NCBI RefSeq assembly: GCF_009569385.1
Contig: NZ_WBOF01000001.1
Location: 1,054,001 to 1,118,000 of the forward strand
Length of the DNA: 64,000 bases
Direction of reading: 5' to 3'
Source of the DNA: Streptomyces kaniharaensis
Lineage (GTDB): Bacteria; Actinomycetota; Actinomycetes; Streptomycetales; Streptomycetaceae
The position numbers were made by a program, and so were the translations under genes. Positions within the stretch are counted from its first letter, which is position 1, and each line of letters begins with the position of its first letter. The notes under the pieces were generated by a model, which was not told the origin of the DNA, did not search any database, and was given only the letters and a program-made list of their open reading frames with translations. Positions 49,948 to 57,763 of the stretch are shown in pieces.

Positions 49948-50400
49948 TCAGGCCTCGATGAAGCCAAGGCGGCGGTTGAGGGTGATGACCGAGGTGTTGG
50001 CGGGGTGGTGGATGGTCCGCACCCAGCGGGCGCCGGCGGTGCGCGCGTAGTCGATGGCCAGGAGCTTCATCGCCATCGAGGTGCCCCTCCCCCGGTGGCT
50101 TCGCAGGACGCCGGTCATCTCGCTCCAGGCCTCCCCGCCGCCCGGCCTCGACGTCGCCGCCATCCCGATCCATGCGCCCTCGTCCAGGGCCAGGATGACG
50201 CCGTGCGGGTCATAGGCGGGCGGTCGGAGGCGGCAAATGCGGTACCCCTCGTAGGTGTGGAACTCGCCGCGCTCGGGGATGTCCGCCGAGCATGTTCGGT
50301 TCAACTCGTTCACCGCGGCCGTCCCGACCTGCCCCAACACGCGCGACCGCCACGCCTCCGGCAGGGACGACGCGATCTCGGTGACGTTGATCGGGCTCAT
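49948..50400 (-). CDS. GNAT N-acetyltransferase
   Basis: 150 residues. Acetyl-CoA loop TGVLRSHRGRGTSMAMKLLAIDYAR and the downstream HPANTSVITLNRRLGF (N-x-x-x-x-x-x-N-x-x-LGF) are clear. Acceptor unknown. ATG 50400 chosen as the only Met before the core; weak ribosome binding site. Confidence 0.85.
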   Translation of the reverse strand: MSPINVTEIASSLPEAWRSRVLGQVGTAAVNELNRTCSADIPERGEFHTYEGYRICRLRPPAYDPHGVILALDEGAWIGMAATSRPGGGEAWSEMTGVLRSHRGRGTSMAMKLLAIDYARTAGARWVRTIHHPANTSVITLNRRLGFIEA

Positions 50401-50545
50401 GGCATGCCTCCCAGCGGTGCGCCCAATCCCGGGGCGTCCGCGTGTCGCGTTCAGTGGATGACCAGGACGCTACGCGAGTCGGGCAGCCTGTTGGTCGACC
50501 GTTCGGTAAAACCTGTCCGAGCGGGCCTTCACGTATGCTCCGCGC

Positions 50546-51406
50546 ATGACGAACGGGGCGGACGGGGTGGACGCGAGGGCACTGTACGAGGCGCTGCTGG
50601 ACTACGAGGGCGCGGAGCCGTACACGGCGGTTGTCGCACCGTGGCTCGACCGGGCCCTACCCGAGGGGTACCACAAGCGGCTGACCACGGCCGCCTGGCA
50701 TCGGGAGTGGTGGGAGGGGCCTGACAGGATCGAACTCCACTGGGAGCTCTACGCGTTGAGTCGGGTCAGCGACTACCTCCTCTACCTCATGCCTGACGGA
50801 TTCTCGGCCCAGGAGTACCTCCGCCTCTTCACCGCCCTCGGCATGACTCCCGTCGAGGACAGCGAGGCAGCCTTCGACCCGTTCCACCACGAGATCGCCG
50901 AGGTCGAGCAGACCGAGGATCCGCAGCAGCCGATCCGGCTCACCGACGTCCGCTGGCCGGGCCTGATGCTCGGCGAGCTGCTGTTCAGCCGGGCCGGCGT
51001 CCGAGTGAGCGCCGGCGCCCACCACGCCCAGCGCGGCATCGCCGACGCCTCACCGCTGTACTGGACGTTCCGCCGCCGGAACCGCCCGACCGTCGACCGC
51101 TCGCACGGCTGGGGCAGCAACTCCCAATGGCGAACGGAACTCCGCCTCGACTACCGGACGGCCACCGGCGATCACCTCAACGTCGCGGGGGACGGCGCCA
51201 TCGACGGCCGTCCCGACCTGCACCCGGACCACCCCGAGAACCTCGGCCCCGACGAACGCCTGCTCACCCCCACCGAGCGCCGCGAACTGCTCCGCCACCG
51301 CAGCCTGCTCCGCACCCCCGAGGCCGCCGACGCCCTGGCCGCGTCGGGGCCGTGGGAGAAGGACCTCTACCCGTGGGAGTGGCGGCTCCCCGTCGGCGAG
51401 AGCTGA
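50546..51406 (+). CDS. Conserved-looking protein of unknown function
   Basis: 286 residues, soluble, acidic, rich in Trp and His (AAWHREWWEGPDRIELHWELY; HPDHPENLGPDE). No family recognised. TATGCT at 50534-50539 is six bases before the ATG, so it is probably leaderless. Codon use is normal for the window, supporting a real gene. Confidence 0.75.
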   Translation: MTNGADGVDARALYEALLDYEGAEPYTAVVAPWLDRALPEGYHKRLTTAAWHREWWEGPDRIELHWELYALSRVSDYLLYLMPDGFSAQEYLRLFTALGMTPVEDSEAAFDPFHHEIAEVEQTEDPQQPIRLTDVRWPGLMLGELLFSRAGVRVSAGAHHAQRGIADASPLYWTFRRRNRPTVDRSHGWGSNSQWRTELRLDYRTATGDHLNVAGDGAIDGRPDLHPDHPENLGPDERLLTPTERRELLRHRSLLRTPEAADALAASGPWEKDLYPWEWRLPVGES

Positions 51407-51534
51407 GACCTCAGCCCTCGGCCGGAACCTCCGCGATCACGTGCCTCGCGATGGCGGCTCTCAGCGCTGAGGAGGCCGTTGCCCCATCGCCGCCCAGGTG
51501 ACCGTGGCCGCTGAGGGGCCGACGGGCACGTTCC

Positions 51535-52224
51535 TCAGCGATCAGGGCTCCACATACCCCTGGTGCCGCACCCCTGGTAGCCGCCGATGAGTTCGGGCAG
51601 CTTCCGCATGTCGTCGATGACGACCGTGCCCGGCCCCGCCAGCCTGTCCGCCGGGGTGAGCCCGCCCGCGTAGCCGAATGCGCGCATCCCGGCGGCGCGG
51701 GCCGCCTGGACACCCGGCAGGCTGTCCTCGACGACGACGCATGCGGCCGGGTCGACGCCCATCGTGCGGGCGGCGTGCAGGAAGAGGTCGGGCGCGGGTT
51801 TGCCGCGCCCGACCTCGGTGGCGCTGAAGATCCGCCCGGCGAAGTGCTCGTACAGGCCGGTGCGGCCGAGGGTGTGGCGCATCTTCTCGTGCGAACCGCT
51901 GGACGCGACGCAGGTCGGCAGGGTGATCGCGGCGAGCGCCTCCGGCAGCCCGGCGACCGGCGCCAACTCCGCGTCCACGGCTTCGGCATGGAGTTCGACG
52001 AAGCGCTTGCGCCACAGGTCGGCGGTCGCGGCGCCGAGCCGTTCGGCGACCACCGCGTGGTTGGACGCCTCGGAGCGGCCGATGAACAGCTCGACCACCT
52101 CGGCCTCCGTCAGCGGCCAGCCCAGCTCCGCGCCCAACCGCATCTGGACGCGGGCGGCGATGACCTCGCTGTCCACGAGGACGCCGTCGCAGTCGAATAT
52201 CACCATCTCAATCGGCGTGATCAT
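51535..52224 (-). CDS. HAD-superfamily hydrolase, beta-phosphoglucomutase-like
   Basis: 229 residues. HAD motif I FDCDGVLVDSE, motif II CVASSGS, motif III Lys in GRGKPAPDLFLHA, motif IV VVEDSLPGVQAA. Subclass IA cap domain. Phosphatase or phosphomutase on a small phosphorylated compound. ATG 52224 overlaps the S1 gene stop (ATGA), so it is coupled to that gene; TATGCT at 52236-52231 may also give a leaderless internal transcript. Confidence 0.92.
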   Translation of the reverse strand: MITPIEMVIFDCDGVLVDSEVIAARVQMRLGAELGWPLTEAEVVELFIGRSEASNHAVVAERLGAATADLWRKRFVELHAEAVDAELAPVAGLPEALAAITLPTCVASSGSHEKMRHTLGRTGLYEHFAGRIFSATEVGRGKPAPDLFLHAARTMGVDPAACVVVEDSLPGVQAARAAGMRAFGYAGGLTPADRLAGPGTVVIDDMRKLPELIGGYQGCGTRGMWSPDR

Positions 52225-53663
52225 CCGGACAGCATAGGGGCGCCCGGTTCCGCCGCCGACCGCAGCCGGATCCGGCGCCGTTCTAGGTCCAACTCCTCTA
52301 CAAAGACGGCGATTTCATCGCCCTCCTCCACCGAGGATGCGAGATCCTCGGCACGCACCAGGCCGCCCAGCTCCGCGCCGACGTCGTTCCGGACGGCCAC
52401 GAGCGCGCCGAACGGCATGAGCTTCGCGACCACGCCCGTGAACGTCCGCCCGACCGGCTCGGTGTCGGCGAAGAGTCGCCACGGGTCGGGGTTCAGGGCC
52501 TTCATCGACAGGTTGACCTGCTCCCAGCCGAAGTCGACGCTCAGCACCATCGCCTCGATCTCCCGCCCGACCGGTGCGAGGTCGTCCACGCCGTCGACGC
52601 GGCTCCAGGACAGCTCGGGCACACGCAGGAAGCCGACCTGCCGCCCGAGGTCGTCGTCCAGGTCCACGTACACGCCGACGTCGTGCACGCCCGTCGCCAC
52701 CACCCCGCGCACCCGGTCGCCGGCCCGCAACGAGCCGAGCAGCGCGCGCAGTTGCTCCGCCCGAGTGGGCTGGAGCCGCCAGCGGGTGCGCAACACGCCG
52801 TCGGCGTCCGGGACTTCGGCGGCCAGCAGCGGATGGCGGTCGGCCGGCTCCATCGGGATCAGGGCGGCGCGGCACTTTCGCACCTCCGTACGCCGCTCGG
52901 CGATCCTCGCCGGGAACGAGTCGGCGAGCTGCGGCTCCTCGACCAGCATTGCGACGTGCTCCTGCCGTTCGATCGCGGTCCGAACGGCGTCGAGGTCCGC
53001 CGAGAGATCCGGCCACAGGGCGAGCCGCGCTCGTGGGGTCAGCCTGGCGCGCGCACCGTCGACGTCCTCGACGGACGAAATCCCGTGCCAGCGATAGCCG
53101 TTGCGGACGTACTGCTCCTCCAACAGCACCGCGCCTCGCTCCGCCACCAGAGCCGCGACCGCCGCCCAGAACGCGTCATCGGCTGGACGGGCGTCGGCCG
53201 TCTCGTCCAACTCCGGCGCGTACGGCGATCCTTCCACCTCCGAGACGTCGAGCCCCAGCGCCCGCGCGCGCTCGACGGCGGTACCGAAGGCCGCCCCGCG
53301 GACGTAGACCTCTCCCTCGTCGCCGACGTGCACGAAGAACCCGCCGTCACCACTCAGCCGGCACCACGCCCCCTGCCGCAGCACCATCGCGCGCACCAGC
53401 GCGAGCCCGGTGCCCAGCGACACCTCGGCGCCGTCGTGGAAACCGCGATGACGATGGTCGAACAGGCCGTGCAACCCATGGCCGTTCACACCGACCCGCC
53501 GGGAGAAGGAGAAGAAGCCGTCCAGCGCGGGATTGTCGATCGTCAGCCGCCCGGCCCCGGCGTCGAGCGCGAAACCCGCGACGGCCGCCACGCACGCTTC
53601 CGCGTGGCTCTCCCGGGAGTTGTGGTCGAAGGACCCGCTCAGCCGGTGGACGGGGTGCGCCAT
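52221..53663 (-). CDS. Protein with C-terminal S1 RNA-binding domains
   Basis: 480 residues. The C-terminal third has two S1-like OB domains (GDRVRGVVATGVHDVGVYVDLDDDLGRQVGFLRVPELS and GRTFTGVVAKLMPFGALVAVRNDVGAELGGLVRAEDL). The N-terminal part (about 1-300) is unrecognised and has two halves with Gly/His-rich strands. ATG 53663 is seven bases after TAGACT (53676-53671), so leaderless. Forms an operon with the HAD gene. Probably acts on RNA or ribosomes. Confidence 0.82.
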   Translation of the reverse strand: MAHPVHRLSGSFDHNSRESHAEACVAAVAGFALDAGAGRLTIDNPALDGFFSFSRRVGVNGHGLHGLFDHRHRGFHDGAEVSLGTGLALVRAMVLRQGAWCRLSGDGGFFVHVGDEGEVYVRGAAFGTAVERARALGLDVSEVEGSPYAPELDETADARPADDAFWAAVAALVAERGAVLLEEQYVRNGYRWHGISSVEDVDGARARLTPRARLALWPDLSADLDAVRTAIERQEHVAMLVEEPQLADSFPARIAERRTEVRKCRAALIPMEPADRHPLLAAEVPDADGVLRTRWRLQPTRAEQLRALLGSLRAGDRVRGVVATGVHDVGVYVDLDDDLGRQVGFLRVPELSWSRVDGVDDLAPVGREIEAMVLSVDFGWEQVNLSMKALNPDPWRLFADTEPVGRTFTGVVAKLMPFGALVAVRNDVGAELGGLVRAEDLASSVEEGDEIAVFVEELDLERRRIRLRSAAEPGAPMLSG

Positions 53664-53718
53664 GCCGCGCAGTCTAGCCCAGCGGAACTCCGGGCCGGAC
53701 CGCGCGGCATCGGTCACG

Positions 53719-55266
53719 TCAGCCGGTCTGGATGGACGTGTCGTCGATCACGAAGCTCGTCTGCAGCGAGGAGTCCTCGACGCCGGTGAACTTCAGCGTG
53801 ACGCTCTTGCCCGCGTAGGCGGAGAGGTCGAACGTGCGCTGCTGGTAGCCGGCCGCGGCGTCCACGTTGCTGTACGTCTTCAGCGTGGTGCCGTTCACCG
53901 ACACGGTCAGCTTGTCGTACGGCGTGGTGCCCGACTCGGCGGTGTCGATGTGCAGCCAGAAGCTCAGCGTCGCCTTGCAGCCCGCCGGGATCGTCACCGT
54001 CTGCGACAGCGTGTCGGTGTGGCTGCTGCCGTAGCCGTCCAGCCAGGCCTTCCAGCTGCCGCCGTGGGCCGGCTGCGACGCGCTGTTGTCGATCACGCCC
54101 GCCGACGCCGTCCACGGCGCGGCCGAACCCGTCTCGAAGCCCTGGTTGCCCAGCAGCTGCGTCGGGGTGCAGGCGCCGCCACCACCGGACACGGTCCAGC
54201 TGAAGCTGGTCGTCCCGGTCTTGCCCGCCGAGTCCTTCGCCGTGACCGTCACGTTGTAGCTGCCCGCGGCGGAGGCGGTGCCCGAGATCAGACCCGTCGA
54301 GGAGTTGATCGACAGACCGGTCGGCAGCCCGGTCGCGGAGTACGACAGCGGAGCCGTCCCGCCCGACGCCTGGACCTGCAGGTTCACCGAACCGTTCAGC
54401 GCCGTGGACTGGTCGCCCGGGCTGCTCACCGACACCGCGCCACTGCCGGCCGGCTTGGTGAGCAGGCAGCCGCTGACATTGAGGTCGATGACCCGGCCGT
54501 TGCCGAGGCAGGTGGTGAACCAGTAGGTCTCCTCACCGTAACTCTGCCCCTTGGTGGCGGTGGTGGTGCCGTCGGCGGCGACCTCGCACGGGTTGTTGAG
54601 GGTGCACATCTGGCCGTCGTCGTTGCCGGTGTTGTTGATGCCGATGATCCGCCCGCTCGCGGAGTCGACGATCGGCGAGCCGGAGGTGCCGTGCGTGGTG
54701 TTGCAGCCGGCGCTGTAGCGGAGCGAGTCGTGCCAGGTCCACTCGTCCTCGCGCAGGGTCGGCACGAAGCCGTTGACGGAGCAGTTCCAGACCTGCTTCC
54801 AGTACGACGAGGGGATGAACATCGCGGCGCCGTCGGCCGGGTGGGTGTCGCTGACGGTCAGCGCGGTGACGCCGTAGCGGCTGCTGATCGAGCCGTAGGT
54901 GTCGGTGAGTTCGTAGAGCGCGACGTCGGTGCCGGTCATGGTCGCGTAGAGCACCTTGTCGGCCTGGACGGTGCCCAGGCTGTTCCCGGCGCCATTGAGC
55001 AGGGTGCCGCTGCGGCTGGCCGCGACGTTCTGGATGACCTCGCCGGCGGGCGGCATGGTCGGCAGGCAGTGGCCGTTGGTGAGCATGAGCGCCCGGTCAC
55101 CGTCCACGGAGGTGGGGTAACGGACCAGCGAGGCCGAGCAGTTGCTGAGCGCGATGGTGGCCGTGAGGTCTCCGGCCTGGACCGCGTGCGCGGGGGCGGC
55201 GGCCAGGGTCAGCCCGCCCGCGACGACGGCGCTCGCGCCGGCCATCGCGACAAGTCTCTTGAACAT
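53719..55266 (-). CDS. Secreted S1-family serine protease with Ig-like and C-terminal domains
   Basis: 515 residues. Sec signal MFKRLVAMAG...APAHA, cleavage near residue 28. Chymotrypsin/V8-type protease: His in LTNGHCLP, Asp in TDVALYEL, Ser in HGTSGSPIVDS. Then an Ig-like putative cadherin/He_PIG domain (ATGLPTGLSINSSTGLISGT) and a C-terminal carbohydrate-binding-like jelly roll (NQGFETGSAAPWTAS to IDDTSIQTG). ATG 55266 has AAGGAG. Secreted to the medium, with a substrate- or wall-binding tail. Confidence 0.92.
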   Translation of the reverse strand: MFKRLVAMAGASAVVAGGLTLAAAPAHAVQAGDLTATIALSNCSASLVRYPTSVDGDRALMLTNGHCLPTMPPAGEVIQNVAASRSGTLLNGAGNSLGTVQADKVLYATMTGTDVALYELTDTYGSISSRYGVTALTVSDTHPADGAAMFIPSSYWKQVWNCSVNGFVPTLREDEWTWHDSLRYSAGCNTTHGTSGSPIVDSASGRIIGINNTGNDDGQMCTLNNPCEVAADGTTTATKGQSYGEETYWFTTCLGNGRVIDLNVSGCLLTKPAGSGAVSVSSPGDQSTALNGSVNLQVQASGGTAPLSYSATGLPTGLSINSSTGLISGTASAAGSYNVTVTAKDSAGKTGTTSFSWTVSGGGGACTPTQLLGNQGFETGSAAPWTASAGVIDNSASQPAHGGSWKAWLDGYGSSHTDTLSQTVTIPAGCKATLSFWLHIDTAESGTTPYDKLTVSVNGTTLKTYSNVDAAAGYQQRTFDLSAYAGKSVTLKFTGVEDSSLQTSFVIDDTSIQTG

Positions 55267-55371
55267 GGCTCTCCTTGTGGGGGATCGCGGGCCCGGCTGG
55301 TCGCCGAGACCCGCGCCGCACGAAGGTGCCATGGTCACTTCAAACGGTCAACCGTCCTGACCGAAGTCGGC

Positions 55372-55415
55372 CGAATAGATCTCATGGGCCGTCAGAACAA
55401 GGACATGGGCCGTCA
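55372..55415 (-). promoter_or_regulatory. Predicted protease promoter with flanking direct repeats
   Basis: Minus strand -35 TTGTTC (55400-55395), 17 bases, -10 TATTCG (55377-55372). TGACGGCCCATG occurs in the spacer (55394-55383) and upstream of the -35 (55415-55404), 21 bp apart: same helical face, a possible regulator site. Confidence 0.5.
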
Positions 55416-55421
55416 AGAGAG

Positions 55422-56369
55422 CTACGGCTGCGGGTAGTTCTTCTCGTCCACGTCGTCCGTCTTCGCGTTGCCGCCGACCGCGGGCTGGAGGGTGATCGAC
55501 CAGGAGGTGTAGGTGCGGCCGGTCTCGAACGCGAGCGTGTCCTGGAACTTGCTGAACCGGCAGTTCTGGGTGAACGCCTTCGCGTCCGAGTCCCAGTCCA
55601 CCCCGCCGGAGAAGTACACCTCGTACCTGCCGTCCTCAACGCCCTCGATGCTGGCCTTGTCCCCCTTGGCGACGAACACCGAGTGCACGGACTTGCCGCC
55701 CAGCGCGAGCGAGACCACCGCGTCGGACTTGCCGCCGTTGTCGACCTTGAACACGCCGTGCCCGCGCAGCCGGCCCTCGCGGACCATGGTGCCGCTGTCC
55801 AGCGAGCGGGTCTGCGGCGGCGGGATCTGCGGGACGGTGAGCGTGGTCGGATAGCCGGCCGCCGCCATCTTGGCCAGGGCGGCGGTGACCGCCTTGAGCC
55901 CCTGCGTCTGGCCGAACTCCGCGAGGGCGGAGCTCAGCGCGCAGACGTTCTTGTGCTTGATGTCGCCACGGACCTTCGTCATGTCGGTGGAGACCTGGCC
56001 GAGTGCCGTCACCAGCTCGGACTGCGCGGTCGTGACCTCGGCCGGCTGGTCGGCCCCCCGCAGGCCGGTGCCGGCGCTGCTCGCACTCGTGCCGATCTCG
56101 CCGAGCACGGTGTCGAAGTCGGTCAGGTTGTTGACCACGGTGACCTTGCCGAGCGCGGTGTTGACGGCGTTGACGTTGCGGGTGAGCACCGGGCCGTACG
56201 GCTGCCGCGTCCACGTCGGCAGCGGGGTCGGGGTGCGGGTCGGCGCGGGCAGCGCCGTGAGCGTGCCGGACGGCGACGGCACGGCCGTGCCGCCCCCGCC
56301 GCCGCTGGAACACGCCGCGAGCAGCAGCGCGGTGCCGACGGCCAGTCCGGCCTTGGTGATGGACCTCAT
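55422..56369 (-). CDS. Lipoprotein of unknown function
   Basis: 315 residues. Signal peptide MRSITKAG, hydrophobic core, lipobox LLAAC with Cys20. A Ser/Pro/Thr-rich linker to residue 60, a helical region (about 65-170), then a beta-rich C-terminal domain (FKVDNGGKSDAVVSLALGGKSVHSVFVAKGD) resembling exported carboxypeptidase-regulatory or Fn3-like folds. Family not recognised. Same strand as the secreted protease, but separated by a promoter. Confidence 0.82.
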   Translation of the reverse strand: MRSITKAGLAVGTALLLAACSSGGGGGTAVPSPSGTLTALPAPTRTPTPLPTWTRQPYGPVLTRNVNAVNTALGKVTVVNNLTDFDTVLGEIGTSASSAGTGLRGADQPAEVTTAQSELVTALGQVSTDMTKVRGDIKHKNVCALSSALAEFGQTQGLKAVTAALAKMAAAGYPTTLTVPQIPPPQTRSLDSGTMVREGRLRGHGVFKVDNGGKSDAVVSLALGGKSVHSVFVAKGDKASIEGVEDGRYEVYFSGGVDWDSDAKAFTQNCRFSKFQDTLAFETGRTYTSWSITLQPAVGGNAKTDDVDEKNYPQP

Positions 56370-56558
56370 GAAACCCCGCCCCCTGTGACTTCCCCGACTC
56401 CCCCGGCACACAGCGTGCCCCTGCCCCGCCGGACATGTTCCCGAGCCCGCATGCCGTGGTCAACAGGGCGCAGGGCGGGCGTACGGAGGGACAAGGGGGC
56501 GCGAGGGAGCGGGAAGGGGCGCGCGGTGCGCCCTCGCCGGTCACCTAAGATCGGGCTC

Positions 56559-57677
56559 GTGCTCAGTCTCACCGGCCTCCCGCTCCAGATCATCGCGTCG
56601 GTCGTCGCGATCGCCGTCTTCGCCGCCACCATGTGGCTCTGGCCTCGATTCGGCGGGCGGGGCTGGAGGGCCTGGCTCGGCCGGATCGGCGCCTTCCTCG
56701 CCACCCAGATCGCCGTCCTGGTCGCGATGGGCCTCGTCGCCAACGGCTACTTCGGCTTCTACAGCTCCTGGAGCGACCTGCTCGGCACCAACGGCAAGCC
56801 CGGAACGGTCGTCGACCACACGCCGAACGCCGCTGTCGCCGTCACCGGCGAACAGAAGATGTACTCCGCCCAGGGCTCCGACCCCGACCGCTCCGGGCTG
56901 ATCCAGAAGGTCGCCGTCAAGGGCGCCGCCAGCGGCCTGACCAGCGACGCCTACGTCTACCTGCCCCCGCAGTACTTCCAGGCGGACTACGCCAAGCAGC
57001 AGTTCCCGATGGCCCTGGTGCTGGCCGGCTACCCGGGCTCGGCCGAGAAGCTGATCTCGCTGATGCAGTACCCGGCCTCCACCCTCACCGCGATCGAGCA
57101 GAAGAAGCTGCCGCCGACCGTCCTGGTCCTGATGCGCCCGACGCTGTCCGGCAACCGCGACACCGAGTGCATGGACATCCCGAACGGCCCGCAGGTCGAG
57201 ACCTTCTTCACCAGCGACCTGCCCAAGGCCCTCGCCACCACCTACCGGATCGGCAGCGACCCGGCCAGCCGCGCCGTGATCGGCAACTCCACCGGCGGCT
57301 ACTGCGCCCTCAAGTTCGCGATGCGCAAACCCGACGCGTACCGCTCGGCGATCTCCCTCTCCGGCTACTACACCGCGCCGATCGACGAGACCACCGGCGA
57401 CCTCTTCAACGGCAGCGCCCAGCTCAAGCAGCAGAACGACCTGGTCTGGCGGCTGAAGAACCAGCCGGCCGCGCCCGTCTCACTGCTGCTCGCCACCAGC
57501 TACGACGAGAACAACTACGACGGCACCCAGGCCATGGTGGGCGCGTTCAAGGCCCCGACCAAGCTCTCCACCATCACCCTGAACACCGGCGGACACAACT
57601 TCCACACCTGGACCCGGGAGATCCCCCCGGCCCTGGAGTGGCTGGGCAAGCACCTGGTCATGCCCGCCGCCGCCTGA
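56559..57677 (+). CDS. Membrane-anchored esterase (Ag85/esterase D fold)
   Basis: 372 residues. Two to three N-terminal helices (about 1-25, 40-65), then an extracellular alpha/beta-hydrolase of the putative esterase/antigen 85 type: nucleophile in VIGNSTGGYCALKFA, YPGSAEKLISLMQYP, His in GGHNFHTWTREIP. GTG 56559 is seven bases after TAAGAT (56546-56551), so leaderless. Probable acyl transfer or hydrolysis at the cell envelope. Next to the GT39 gene on the same strand. Confidence 0.87.
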   Translation: MLSLTGLPLQIIASVVAIAVFAATMWLWPRFGGRGWRAWLGRIGAFLATQIAVLVAMGLVANGYFGFYSSWSDLLGTNGKPGTVVDHTPNAAVAVTGEQKMYSAQGSDPDRSGLIQKVAVKGAASGLTSDAYVYLPPQYFQADYAKQQFPMALVLAGYPGSAEKLISLMQYPASTLTAIEQKKLPPTVLVLMRPTLSGNRDTECMDIPNGPQVETFFTSDLPKALATTYRIGSDPASRAVIGNSTGGYCALKFAMRKPDAYRSAISLSGYYTAPIDETTGDLFNGSAQLKQQNDLVWRLKNQPAAPVSLLLATSYDENNYDGTQAMVGAFKAPTKLSTITLNTGGHNFHTWTREIPPALEWLGKHLVMPAAA

Positions 57678-57749
57678 CCCCCCACACGACCCACCCACAG
57701 ATCACACCCGACTCACAGACCCGTCTCACGGTCCTCTCAGGCACGTCAC

Positions 57750-57763
57750 GCACCGTACGGTGC
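57750..57763 (+). promoter_or_regulatory. Perfect palindrome abutting GT39 start codon
   Basis: GCACCGTACGGTGC ends one base before the ATG at 57764. Upstream, CTCAC/CTCAG words recur at 57725 and 57736 (11-bp spacing), as in direct-repeat sites of OmpR-type regulators. No ribosome binding site. Confidence 0.55.
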
